From Clostridiales bacterium (GTDB lineage: Bacteria > Bacillota > Clostridia > Lachnospirales > WQUN01): a stretch of 33,924 bases of DNA. Positions 25,863-33,924 of this stretch are shown here, piece by piece. Numbering within the stretch: the first letter of the stretch is position 1; each line of letters starts with the position of its first letter. Both the position numbers and the translations under genes were made by a program. The stretch lies in contig JAISZF010000285.1 in NCBI GenBank assembly GCA_031269415.1, positions 1 through 33,924 of the forward strand. The letters are read 5' to 3'. Below the pieces are notes generated by a model. That model was given only the letters and a program-made list of their open reading frames with translations, was not told the DNA's origin and made no database searches.

Positions 25863-27602
25863 TTACTCCCCTAAAGCCTCCGTGTAACCCGCGATAGACT
25901 CAAACATATACGCGTAGTCGGCGGCGGTTTCCGGGTTAATGGCTCGAACCCAACTGTCCACGAACGTCTGGGCGGTAATGGGGGTTCCGTCGCTGAACTG
26001 TATGCCGTCGCGCAGATGAAACGTATACGTAAGACCGTCGTCGCTGACGTCAACGCTCTCCGCCTGGCCGGGAATCGGCACGCCGTTATCATCCAGCGTG
26101 TATAATCCCTCGAAATTATGGATTATAAGGGTGGCGCCGTCAACAGCTGAGTTGAGCGCCGGGTCGATTGTATCCGGATTCGGCCCGATGCAGACGTTCA
26201 ACTCCGGCTGGTTCGCGTACATTAAGTACTTATAGCCCAGCGGTGAAGCCCATACGCTGCCGTCCAAAGCGTTGTTCTGCATGTAAACGTCCACATAATA
26301 GTAAATCGGGCAGAGCATCCACTCGTCAAATATAATGTTCTCCGCCTGATGCATCAATTCCATGCGTCTCGCCTGATCACCGGAGTTCTTGATCTCGGAT
26401 ATAAGCCCGTCATATTCGGTATTCGACCACTGGGCGTCGTTGTTTCCGCCGTCCGTAATCCACATGTCGAGGAATGAAATGGGGTCGTTATAGTCCCCCA
26501 GCCAGCCGTTGCGGGCGACTTGATATTCCCCGTTTTTACGGGTGTTCAGGAAAGTAGCCCACTCTTGGCTTTCAAGAGTTACTGTGGCGCCGAGTTCGCT
26601 CCACATCTGCTGAAGGGCTTCGCCAATGGCCTGGTGGCCCGTGCCCTCGTTGTAAACATAGGTTACGGTAGGCAGTCCTTCGCCGTTGGGATAACCGGCT
26701 TCGGCCAGGACTTCTTTCGCTTTCGCGAGATTAGCCTCATTGCCCGCGCTGGTCGGGTCATAGTAATCGCCGCCCACATCACGGAATTCCTGTGAGGCGT
26801 CTGCGTCGGTCAAGCCGACAGGTACATACGCGCCGGCGGGAATCTGCCCGGCTTTGCCTATCTGCGTGACGATATAATCACGGTCGACAGCCAGCGTAAA
26901 CGCCTGCCTTACAAGCGGGTTGTCGAACGGGGCGGCGGTTACGTTATAGCTCACATAATATGTGCCAAGCTGGCCTTCCTTATGGAAATCGGGCTGAGAC
27001 GACACGCGATCCAGTTCATCCTGCGGAATAGCGTCGATGAATTGAAGCTGGCCCGACTCGTATGCCGTAAGCTGAGCCGCGTCGTCTTCCATCAGCGCGA
27101 AACTGATTGTATCGGGTCCCAAGTTGGCGGCGTTCCAGTAAGTGGTATTCTTTTCCGCTACGATCTTATCGCTGGGGGTCCAAGCCGTCACTTTGTACGG
27201 TCCGTTTCCAATGTAGGTGGCGGCATCAGTCGCCCACGCCTCGCCCACTTCGTCGATGATATGCAAGGGTACCGGGTTGAAAGTGGGAAACGCGGTCAGT
27301 TCTAGGAAATAAGGCGTTATGGCGGTCAGTTTTACCTCCAGCGTCTTATCGTCTATTGCCTTGACCTGAAACGCGTCCGGGTTAAAGCCCGAAGTCTCTC
27401 CTTCCGAGGCTGGTTCTTCTGACGGCGCGGTGGACTCGCTGGCCGCCTCGCTCGGCGTTTCAGCCGCCGCTTCGCTGCTTGCCGCGGGCGGCGCCGCTTC
27501 CGAGGAAGTCGTCGGCGCGTTAGCCTCAGCGCCCCCGCCGCATGACGACATAAGCATTACGACGCCTAACGCCAGACTTACCGCTCTAAGCTTTTTCTTC
27601 AT
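25863..27602 (-). CDS. OppA-like peptide-binding lipoprotein with apparent circular permutation (order: signal/linker - C-terminal part - N-terminal part)
   Basis: Lipobox MLMSSC; linker to ~27387; FNPDAFQVKAIDDKTLEVKLTAITPYFLELTAFPTF...MQNNALDGSVWASPLGYKYLMYA (27386-26214), then NQPELNVCIGPNPDTIDPALNSAVDGATLIIHNFEGLYTLDDNG...SDDGLTYTFHLRDGIQFSDGTPITAQTFVDSWVRAINPETAADYAYMFESIAGYTEALGE (26213-25866). The latter segment is normally the N-terminal part of these proteins. Confidence 0.88.
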   Translation of the reverse strand: MKKKLRAVSLALGVVMLMSSCGGGAEANAPTTSSEAAPPAASSEAAAETPSEAASESTAPSEEPASEGETSGFNPDAFQVKAIDDKTLEVKLTAITPYFLELTAFPTFNPVPLHIIDEVGEAWATDAATYIGNGPYKVTAWTPSDKIVAEKNTTYWNAANLGPDTISFALMEDDAAQLTAYESGQLQFIDAIPQDELDRVSSQPDFHKEGQLGTYYVSYNVTAAPFDNPLVRQAFTLAVDRDYIVTQIGKAGQIPAGAYVPVGLTDADASQEFRDVGGDYYDPTSAGNEANLAKAKEVLAEAGYPNGEGLPTVTYVYNEGTGHQAIGEALQQMWSELGATVTLESQEWATFLNTRKNGEYQVARNGWLGDYNDPISFLDMWITDGGNNDAQWSNTEYDGLISEIKNSGDQARRMELMHQAENIIFDEWMLCPIYYYVDVYMQNNALDGSVWASPLGYKYLMYANQPELNVCIGPNPDTIDPALNSAVDGATLIIHNFEGLYTLDDNGVPIPGQAESVDVSDDGLTYTFHLRDGIQFSDGTPITAQTFVDSWVRAINPETAADYAYMFESIAGYTEALGE

Positions 27603-27644
27603 TGAAAAATATCACTCCTCATAATTAATATCACAGCCGCGCTC

Positions 27645-28607
27645 TCAACCGCGTCCGGGGAAATGACAGGCGACAAAATGCCCCTTTTCCGTTTCGTCAA
27701 GAGCGGGCTCTTCCTCCGAGCAGCGCGCCGCCGCGTATGGGCAGCGCGGGTGGAACCGGCATCCGCTGGGCGGATTCAATGGACTGGGAACGTCGCCCTC
27801 TAATATTATACGCTCCCGCTTCCTCGCCTTATTCGGGTCGGCTATGGGTATAGCGGAAATAAGGCTTCGGGTATACGGGTGAACACCGCGCAGCGTTATC
27901 TCGCCGCTTTCCCCTGTCTCAACTAGTTTACCCAAATACATGACTCCGATTCTGTTGGAGATGTGTTTTACAATAGACAAATCATGGGATATAAACAGGT
28001 ACGTAAGCCCGTTTTCCTCTTGAAGGCGTTCAAACATGTTTACGACCTGAGCCTGAATGGATACGTCCAAAGCCGACACTGGCTCGTCGCACACGATAAA
28101 CTCGGGATCGACCGCCAAGGCGCGGGCTATGCCTATTCGCTGGCGCTGTCCGCCCGAAAATTCGTGCGGGTAGCGGTTGGCGTGTTCCGAATTAAGGCCG
28201 ACCTTATCCAATATAGAGATTATACGATCCGCCCTGTCCTTTTTGCCAGAAGCGAGTTTATGTATATCAATGGCTTCGCCCACAATCTCGCCGACTGTCA
28301 TCCGTGGATCCAGCGACGCGTAGGGATCCTGAAACACAATCTGCATCTTGCGCCTGTACGGAAGCATGGGCGCTTTTGTAATGTCGCTGCCGTTATATGT
28401 TATACTGCCGCTGGTAGGCTCGTAAAGCCTGAGAATTGTGCGCCCCAGCGTAGTTTTGCCGCAGCCGCTCTCGCCCACGAGACCGAATGTTTCCCCCGGC
28501 GCGATTGTCAGGCTGACGCCGTCCACGGCTTTAACCTTTTTCTTGCTCAAAAAGCCGCCTACCGGAAAATACTGGCGGAGTTCCCTTGCCTCTATCAGAT
28601 TCGTCAT
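27645..28607 (-). CDS. oppF: Oligopeptide ABC transporter ATP-binding protein (OppF type)
   Basis: [33 protein letters not shown]...[15 protein letters not shown]...[16 protein letters not shown]...[15 protein letters not shown]...[10 protein letters not shown] 28607 overlaps the oppD stop. Confidence 0.93.
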   Translation of the reverse strand: MTNLIEARELRQYFPVGGFLSKKKVKAVDGVSLTIAPGETFGLVGESGCGKTTLGRTILRLYEPTSGSITYNGSDITKAPMLPYRRKMQIVFQDPYASLDPRMTVGEIVGEAIDIHKLASGKKDRADRIISILDKVGLNSEHANRYPHEFSGGQRQRIGIARALAVDPEFIVCDEPVSALDVSIQAQVVNMFERLQEENGLTYLFISHDLSIVKHISNRIGVMYLGKLVETGESGEITLRGVHPYTRSLISAIPIADPNKARKRERIILEGDVPSPLNPPSGCRFHPRCPYAAARCSEEEPALDETEKGHFVACHFPGRG

Positions 28608-29611
28608 TGCGCTCCGCCCTTTCCGGCGGCCTCGAAAGCCGCCTTCTGACTCAGCCAGCACAGACTGTAATGCGTATCCGAGAATTCGCCGACGGGCGGC
28701 ATTTCGCGGACGCATATCTTCATGCAAGACTCGCACCTTGGGGCGAACGGGCACCCCGCGGGCGGGTTAAGCATGTCTACCGGCGAACCCGGTATTGGCG
28801 TAAGCTCCTGTTTCTCATCGTCGTCCAAAAGGGGTTTGCTGCGCAAAAGCCCTTTTGTGTATTCATGCCGGGGATTATAAAACACCTCGTCGGTAGTGCC
28901 GTACTCCACAATCTTGCCCGCGTACATAACCGCTATCTTCTCGCAGATAGACGCCACCACGCCCAAATCGTGCGTAATAAGGATAATAGCCATCCCTAAA
29001 CTTTTGCGCAGCGACTGCATTAATTCCAGTATCTGCGCCTGAATGGTCACGTCCAAGGCGGTGGTAGGTTCGTCGGCGATAAGCAGTTTCGGCTCGCAGG
29101 CCAGCGCCATGGCTATCATCACGCGCTGGCGCATTCCTCCCGATAGTTCGTGAGGATATTGGCGCATACGCTTTTCAGGCTCGTTTATGCCCACTAGGCT
29201 CAGCATCTCAACAGCGCGTGCCCACGCTTGTTTTTTGGGTTTGCCCGAGTGCAGCCTTATGGCTTCCATAATCTGGCCGCCTATGGTAAACACGGGGTTC
29301 AGGCTGGTCATAGGGTCTTGAAAGATAATAGATATCTGATTGCCGCGGATGCTCTCCATTTGCTTATCAGACATAGTGTCCAGCCGCTGGCCGTTGAACG
29401 ACAGCGAGCCGCCCAAAAAGCGTCCGGGGCGCGGCACAATGCCCAGCAGGGAGTACGCGGTCACAGATTTGCCGCTGCCGCTTTCGCCCACAATCCCTAA
29501 AACCTCGCCGGTTTTCATGCGGAACGTAACGTCGTTTAAGGCTTTCACCTCGCCGGCCGGCGTAAAGAAGGAGAGCCTCTCGTTTTGGACATCCACAAGA
29601 TATTCGCTCAT
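28604..29611 (-). CDS. oppD: Oligopeptide ABC transporter ATP-binding protein (OppD type)
   Basis: [21 protein letters not shown]...[44 protein letters not shown]...[14 protein letters not shown]. Confidence 0.94.
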   Translation of the reverse strand: MSEYLVDVQNERLSFFTPAGEVKALNDVTFRMKTGEVLGIVGESGSGKSVTAYSLLGIVPRPGRFLGGSLSFNGQRLDTMSDKQMESIRGNQISIIFQDPMTSLNPVFTIGGQIMEAIRLHSGKPKKQAWARAVEMLSLVGINEPEKRMRQYPHELSGGMRQRVMIAMALACEPKLLIADEPTTALDVTIQAQILELMQSLRKSLGMAIILITHDLGVVASICEKIAVMYAGKIVEYGTTDEVFYNPRHEYTKGLLRSKPLLDDDEKQELTPIPGSPVDMLNPPAGCPFAPRCESCMKICVREMPPVGEFSDTHYSLCWLSQKAAFEAAGKGGAQ

Positions 29612-29621
29612 ATGGGTCTCC

Positions 29622-30677
29622 TCATTTCTTCAGCTTGGGATCAAACGCGTCACGCAGACCGTCGCCCAACAGATTGAAAGCCAGTATGATGACGGCGATG
29701 AATACGGCGGGGATAAATATGCGGTAAGGATAACTCTGCAGGCCGTCGAGGCCCATTTTCGCCAGGCTGCCCAACGAGGGAAGCGGGGCGGCCACGCCCA
29801 TGCCGATGAAACTCAGGATGCTTTCGGTAAAAATTGAAGACGGAATCTGAAGCGTGGTAGTAATAATAAGCAGACCGATAGAATTACTGAGCAGATGTTT
29901 GCTGATAATTCTCCAGTGACTCGCGCCAAGCGCCCGCGCCGCGGTCACATATTCCATTTCTTTAAGCTGCAGCACCTGCCCGCGCACCAAGCGCGCCATT
30001 CCAACCCAGTAAAGCATGGTAAACACGATAAATATGCATATGAGGCCAACCCCAAAGGTATTGATCCACGCGAAAGACCTCGATGAATCCGCCAGGGCTT
30101 TCAATGGGGCTTTCAGCGTAACCGACAGCAGAATAATAATTAAAATATCAGGAATGGTGTAGATGATGTCAACAATCCGCATCATGATCATATCTACCCA
30201 GCCGCCGAAATATCCCGACACCGCCCCGTAAACAGAGCCGACCAGCAGTATGAGGGCAGCCGCCACCATGCCGACGGTAAGTGAAATGCGCGCGCCGATC
30301 ATTACGCGTATGGCAAAGTCCCTCCCCAGGTTGTCGGTGCCCAGGATGTGCGGAAACACATTGCCCCCCGAAGCCATTATGTCTTTCTCCGTCTGGGAAT
30401 ATTGCATGGGGAACAGGTTCTCACTGCCGCGGATCTGCCATTCATATGTGTACGGGTAGAAAACCGGCACAATGAAGGCTATAACAAAAACTACCAGCAA
30501 AACCCCCAAACTGACCATCGCTATGGGGTTCGCGGTCAGCCGGCGCACTCCGTCTTTCCAAAACCCCACGCTTTCGCGCATTACCACAAGCCGTTCTTTT
30601 TCGGATTCATCAGCCGGGAGGAAGTCATCCACCCGTAAATGCATACTAAACGGCGCAAGCTTAGGCTGTTTTTCCAT
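29622..30677 (-). CDS. oppC: Oligopeptide ABC transporter permease (OppC type)
   Basis: HILGTDNLGRDFAIRVMIGARISLTVGMVAA...EYVTAARALGASHWRIISKHLLSNSIG...GDGLRDAFDPKLK. Confidence 0.94.
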   Translation of the reverse strand: MEKQPKLAPFSMHLRVDDFLPADESEKERLVVMRESVGFWKDGVRRLTANPIAMVSLGVLLVVFVIAFIVPVFYPYTYEWQIRGSENLFPMQYSQTEKDIMASGGNVFPHILGTDNLGRDFAIRVMIGARISLTVGMVAAALILLVGSVYGAVSGYFGGWVDMIMMRIVDIIYTIPDILIIILLSVTLKAPLKALADSSRSFAWINTFGVGLICIFIVFTMLYWVGMARLVRGQVLQLKEMEYVTAARALGASHWRIISKHLLSNSIGLLIITTTLQIPSSIFTESILSFIGMGVAAPLPSLGSLAKMGLDGLQSYPYRIFIPAVFIAVIILAFNLLGDGLRDAFDPKLKK

Positions 30678-30702
30678 AGCGTCACCTCCGGTTATTATTG
30701 GC

Positions 30703-31620
30703 CTACTTCAGTTGAATCCGCTGATCCAGTAACTTATTCAGCACGTCGGACAGGATGTTAAAACCAATAAGAAGCGCCGCCAGAAATAATGTGGTGCCCA
30801 TAATCACCGTATAGTCCCGGTTAGTGATAGAACTGACAAAACTGTTGCCTAAGCCGGGTATAGTGAATATACCCTCCACCACGAAGCTGCCTATCAGAAT
30901 GAACGCCAGCGCCGGCCCGAGATAAGTGATAATAGGCCCGACGGCGTTGCGCAGGGCGTGCTTGAAGATACGAACGGCCCAAGGCAGCCCCTTAGCCTGG
31001 GCGGTACGCATGTAATCCTGGCCGAGTACATCCAGCATCGACGATCGCATCAGCCTTGTGATATACGCCGTAGGGTAAAACGCTAACGCCGCTACAGGCA
31101 TTATGTAATTCTTCGGGCCGTCCAGCCCAATAGACGGCAGCCACCCCAGTTTGAGGCTGAATATATACATAAGCAGCGCGGACGTGATAAAGGATGGCAT
31201 TGCGATACCGACCGTGCTTATGACCAGAATTGTGTTGTCCCCGGCCCGCCCTCTTTTAAGGGCGGCCAAGCAGCCCAACGGAATGCCCGCGAACAGGGCC
31301 AGAACCATTGCCGACCCCCCCAGCCTGGCGGATATAGGAAACCTTGTACCGATTCTATCGTTGACCGTGCGCCCGCGCTGCTTCATGCTGGGCCCTAAAT
31401 CGCCCTTCAGCACGTTGGTCATGTAGTTCCCGTACTGGACTATAACCGGCTTATCCAACCCATACTTCTTCTCCAGAGCCGCCAGCGTGGAGGCGCTCGG
31501 TGTTTTCTCGCTGAGAAAAGGCCCTCCCGGAACCAGGAACATCAGAAAGAATGTGAGTGTGGATACAACAAACAACGCCACCAGCCCTAGTAACACACGC
31601 TTTAAAATATACCGCGGCAT
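30703..31620 (-). CDS. oppB: Oligopeptide ABC transporter permease (OppB type)
   Basis: MPRYILKRVLLGLVALFVVSTLTFFLMFLVPGGPF...LDVLGQDYMRTAQAKGLPWAVRIFKHALRNAVGPIITYLG. Confidence 0.94.
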   Translation of the reverse strand: MPRYILKRVLLGLVALFVVSTLTFFLMFLVPGGPFLSEKTPSASTLAALEKKYGLDKPVIVQYGNYMTNVLKGDLGPSMKQRGRTVNDRIGTRFPISARLGGSAMVLALFAGIPLGCLAALKRGRAGDNTILVISTVGIAMPSFITSALLMYIFSLKLGWLPSIGLDGPKNYIMPVAALAFYPTAYITRLMRSSMLDVLGQDYMRTAQAKGLPWAVRIFKHALRNAVGPIITYLGPALAFILIGSFVVEGIFTIPGLGNSFVSSITNRDYTVIMGTTLFLAALLIGFNILSDVLNKLLDQRIQLK

Positions 31621-31814
31621 ACGTTTCCCCCTTCAGGCGCTAATCAAACTGACGATTTATTATATAATGGTTATTCCTATTTTGTAAAGATGTTTAGGTA
31701 CGCGAGAGAATTTCTATCTGGGACTAAAGCGTTATATGAATATATAGAGACCGGCGACTTTGCGTGAATTTCCGAAAAAGCAGTCTGTTTATGAATTGCT
31801 TCGATCCGTTTCAA

Positions 31815-31866
31815 CATCACGCAAAAACCGCGCCCATAAAAATATGGGCGCGGTTTTTGCGTGATG
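31815..31866. terminator. Perfect 24-bp hairpin, 4-nt loop
   Basis: CATCACGCAAAAACCGCGCCCATA (31815-31838) AAAA TATGGGCGCGGTTTTTGCGTGATG (31843-31866). Confidence 0.7.
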
Positions 31867-31962
31867 AAAGCGCGGAATCGTCACATAAAAGAGATAGTTT
31901 AGTCATTGGTAAAATAGGAAATTTATGTTAGCATTATCTTATTAGTCTCAGGAGGTAGTAAC

Positions 31963-33018
31963 ATGAAAAAAGTATTCATATGCCTATGCCTGACAGTCAT
32001 AAGCCTTGCGGGGCTGACTTGCCTGGCCGCGGAAAAAGCGTCGCCCACCGCGTCGCAAGTGCTTGTGGACGGCAAGATCATTCCCTTCGACGCGTATAAC
32101 ATTAAAGACAACAATTACTTTAAACTGCGCGACATAGCCTACGCGCTAAGGGGAACCCCGACACAGTTCGCGGTGGAATGGGACGCCGCGAAAAATTCCA
32201 TTAATCTGGTGAGCGGGAAAGCGTATGCCACCGCGGGCGGTGAGATGACGCAATCGGGGGAGGGCATCCGAACGGCGGAACCAACGACGTCTAGTGTCTA
32301 TAAAGACGGTAATCTTCTGGCAATGACCGCCTATAACATCGGAGGAAATAATTACTTCAAATTACGCGATATCGGATCGGCGTTCGGCTTTGCGGTGGAT
32401 TGGGACGCCGGGAAAAACACTGTTATAATTGATACCGGTAAAAGGCATAACGGCGCGAACTTAGCGGCAAGCATGAGAAGCGCGGAGAAGGACGCGTTAA
32501 TTCTGTTCCTGATGAATTTCTCGGAGCTTGGGAATTTTGATTACTTCGATGCCGCGGATTATGACGAGAAACTATTGATTTCCTACGCCATACAGCATAA
32601 TCACATTAACAGCACCCAGGCGGTCGCCTACGACAGCCAGGAAAAGGCGTTAAATGTGGACGGACGCTCGTTTGCGGGAAGAATACCCTCTTCGTCGGTC
32701 GATAACACGATTCTGAGGTATTTCGGCATAACAGGTGTAAAGCATGAAACAATCCTCACCGCGGATCATCAGCGTATAGTGTATCATTATGAGAATGGAA
32801 CTTATTACTTTGAACCGGCTGACGGTTACGTCTCACCCTTGCTCGTTCTTGACGGGTATTTTGATAACGGCGACGGTACGTTTGACGCGGAAGTATCCCT
32901 GAAATGGGAATACGACGGCGCGCCCGGCGGCGGCATATCCGCTAAGGTCGCTAAGCATACATACAACGGAACGGAAACCTATAAACTCTTATACTATACC
33001 GAAGTTTCGGTGTTTTAA
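31963..33018 (+). CDS. Secreted protein with two stalk-domain (copper amine oxidase N-terminal-like) repeats and an unassigned C-terminal region
   Basis: Signal peptide MKKVFICLCLTVISLAGLTCLA; repeats DAYNIKDNNYFKLRDIAYALRG and TAYNIGGNNYFKLRDIGSAFGFAVDWDAGKNTVIIDTG; AGGAGG RBS. Confidence 0.85.
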   Translation: MKKVFICLCLTVISLAGLTCLAAEKASPTASQVLVDGKIIPFDAYNIKDNNYFKLRDIAYALRGTPTQFAVEWDAAKNSINLVSGKAYATAGGEMTQSGEGIRTAEPTTSSVYKDGNLLAMTAYNIGGNNYFKLRDIGSAFGFAVDWDAGKNTVIIDTGKRHNGANLAASMRSAEKDALILFLMNFSELGNFDYFDAADYDEKLLISYAIQHNHINSTQAVAYDSQEKALNVDGRSFAGRIPSSSVDNTILRYFGITGVKHETILTADHQRIVYHYENGTYYFEPADGYVSPLLVLDGYFDNGDGTFDAEVSLKWEYDGAPGGGISAKVAKHTYNGTETYKLLYYTEVSVF

Positions 33019-33029
33019 AGATTTGCGGA

Positions 33030-33106
33030 AACCGGGTTGACCGCGGCAATGGACGCAACCCCCGCGAGTTAACCGGGTTGACCGCGGCAATGGACGCAAC
33101 CCCCGC
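33030..33106. repeat. 36-bp perfect direct repeat, two copies, 5-nt gap
   Basis: AACCGGGTTGACCGCGGCAATGGACGCAACCCCCGC at 33030-33065 and 33071-33106. Confidence 0.9.
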
Positions 33107-33133
33107 ACGTGAACAGCGGGAGTTGCGTCCATT
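33089..33133. terminator. Hairpin formed by second repeat copy and downstream arm
   Basis: AATGGACGCAACCCCCGC (33089-33106) / GCGGGAGTTGCGTCCATT (33116-33133), one mismatch, followed by TTA. Confidence 0.65.
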
Positions 33134-33139
33134 TTAGAT

Positions 33140-33472
33140 TCATTTATATCTTGCCGCGCCCGCTTCCGTTGCCCGGTTATGTTTTCCCGCGTTGATATTA
33201 CGAGAGACCGCTCTTTGCAACGTCCGTCTGCACACGCCGTATTTCTTGCTCAATTCCATGGAATTTAAACCGTTATACTCATCCACCATAGATTGCTGCA
33301 GACAACTGACAAACAGGTTCGCCCGTTTAGGTATGTATAAGGACGACCCGCCGTATACAGCCGAAAGCTCGCATAGCCCGTCATACCCCAGAATATCCAG
33401 CAGCGTTTCGGCGGTTTCCGGCAGATATTCTTTGTACCGCGTCACAATCTCCCTCATTTGCTGTTTATCCAT
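33140..33472 (-). CDS. Mor transcription activator-like HTH protein
   Basis: LLDILGYDGLCELSAVYGGSSLYIPKRANLF...VDEYNGLNSMELSKKYGVCRRTLQRAVSRN resembles the Mor/C-family layout (GG..IYIP..., C-terminal HTH). Confidence 0.6.
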   Translation of the reverse strand: MDKQQMREIVTRYKEYLPETAETLLDILGYDGLCELSAVYGGSSLYIPKRANLFVSCLQQSMVDEYNGLNSMELSKKYGVCRRTLQRAVSRNINAGKHNRATEAGAARYK

Positions 33473-33565
33473 AGATGCCCCCTAAAATGTAATAACTAGC
33501 TACGAACAAGTATAGCATACATCTGTTCGTATTTCAAGAGGCAAATCGAATATTTCTTCGACAAT

Positions 33566-33817
33566 CTACTTTTGCCCGCGGCCAAAAGGAAGCCTTAAAG
33601 TGTCCGCGACCTTTTCGGTTTTTATTACACACTCATGCCGTTTGGAATCCCTGTCATAATTAACGACAATAAGCAAGACATTATCCTCATAATCCTTCAA
33701 TACCGATAAATACTCTCTGGATTTGATCTGGCGAATGGCGCTTTCCGCTGATTTATCCCATTTGAGTTCAATAAGCATGGCAGGCTTATCCATATCACTG
33801 TCATTAATATTTTTCAA
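33566..33817 (-). pseudogene. C-terminal remnant of a PD-(D/E)XK nuclease / AAA-ATPase-like family protein
   Basis: KPAMLIELKWDKSAESAIRQIKSREYLSVLKDYEDNVLLIVVNYDRDSKRHECVIK matches the nuclease-like C-terminal module (ELK motif). The N-terminal ATPase-like part is not visible upstream on the minus strand within the window. Confidence 0.6.
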
Positions 33818-33924
33818 TTGCGAAAGATAAACAGTAATTTTTTGACGCCAGAAAAAGCGCCAGAAAAAGCGCTTGTAATTCGTTGCGAAGCGTGATAAGC
33901 TAACGGCATGACGCGGTCAACCGT

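Noticed and set aside
25863-27602. OppA as two fused, complete tandem binding proteins
   Set aside because: Each region of the fold occurs only once; the order is swapped, not duplicated.
27963-28649. 228-aa plus-strand ORF opposite oppF
   Set aside because: Antisense to a conserved ABC ATPase; no independent coding evidence.
31689-31766. 25-aa ORF MFRYAREFLSGTKALYEYIETGDFA
   Set aside because: No RBS or homology signal; possibly a remnant but unsupported.
33030-33106. CRISPR array (36-bp direct repeats)
   Set aside because: Only two copies with a 5-nt gap, no spacer-like unit and no cas genes; one arm pairs with a downstream terminator arm.

Overview
The window looks like chromosomal DNA of a Gram-positive (Firmicutes/Clostridia-like) bacterium. 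All family calls come from reading the translations; no database search was run. From left to right: (i) the start of the S10 ribosomal operon on the minus strand (rpsJ, partial rplC). (ii) A decayed locus in which an N-terminally truncated 2'-5' RNA ligase (ThpR-like) abuts a RelB/DinJ-type antitoxin followed by a broken RelE/ParE-type toxin. (iii) A serine hydrolase, IclR regulator and mutarotase-like gene set. (iv) Minus-strand aldehyde dehydrogenase and stand-alone FIST protein. (v) A membrane-anchored PGRP/amidase_2 protein, then an 86-aa double-glycine-leader peptide beside an AT-rich stretch. (vi) A large plus-strand sugar or acid-sugar catabolic region: TIM-barrel isomerase, RraA-like protein, ABC sugar importer, LacI regulator, then a tight operon of PPC/DUF296, BKACE/DUF849, thiolase, DUF1537 kinase, SDR and RpiB. 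(vii) An LTA-synthase-like sulfatase, an adenosylhomocysteinase-like gene and a DUF2284 protein. (viii) A minus-strand oppBCDF-A peptide ABC operon. (ix) A stalk-domain protein, a Mor-like regulator and a PD-(D/E)XK fragment. The most striking observation is that the OppA-like binding protein (25863-27602) appears to be circularly permuted in frame: signal peptide + linker, then the C-terminal ~391 aa of the fold, then the N-terminal ~116 aa. It abuts a truncated Uma2 nuclease fragment in the same frame. Other leads are the orphan GG-leader peptide and the BKACE + thiolase + DUF1537-kinase operon, which resembles no acid-sugar pathway I can name.
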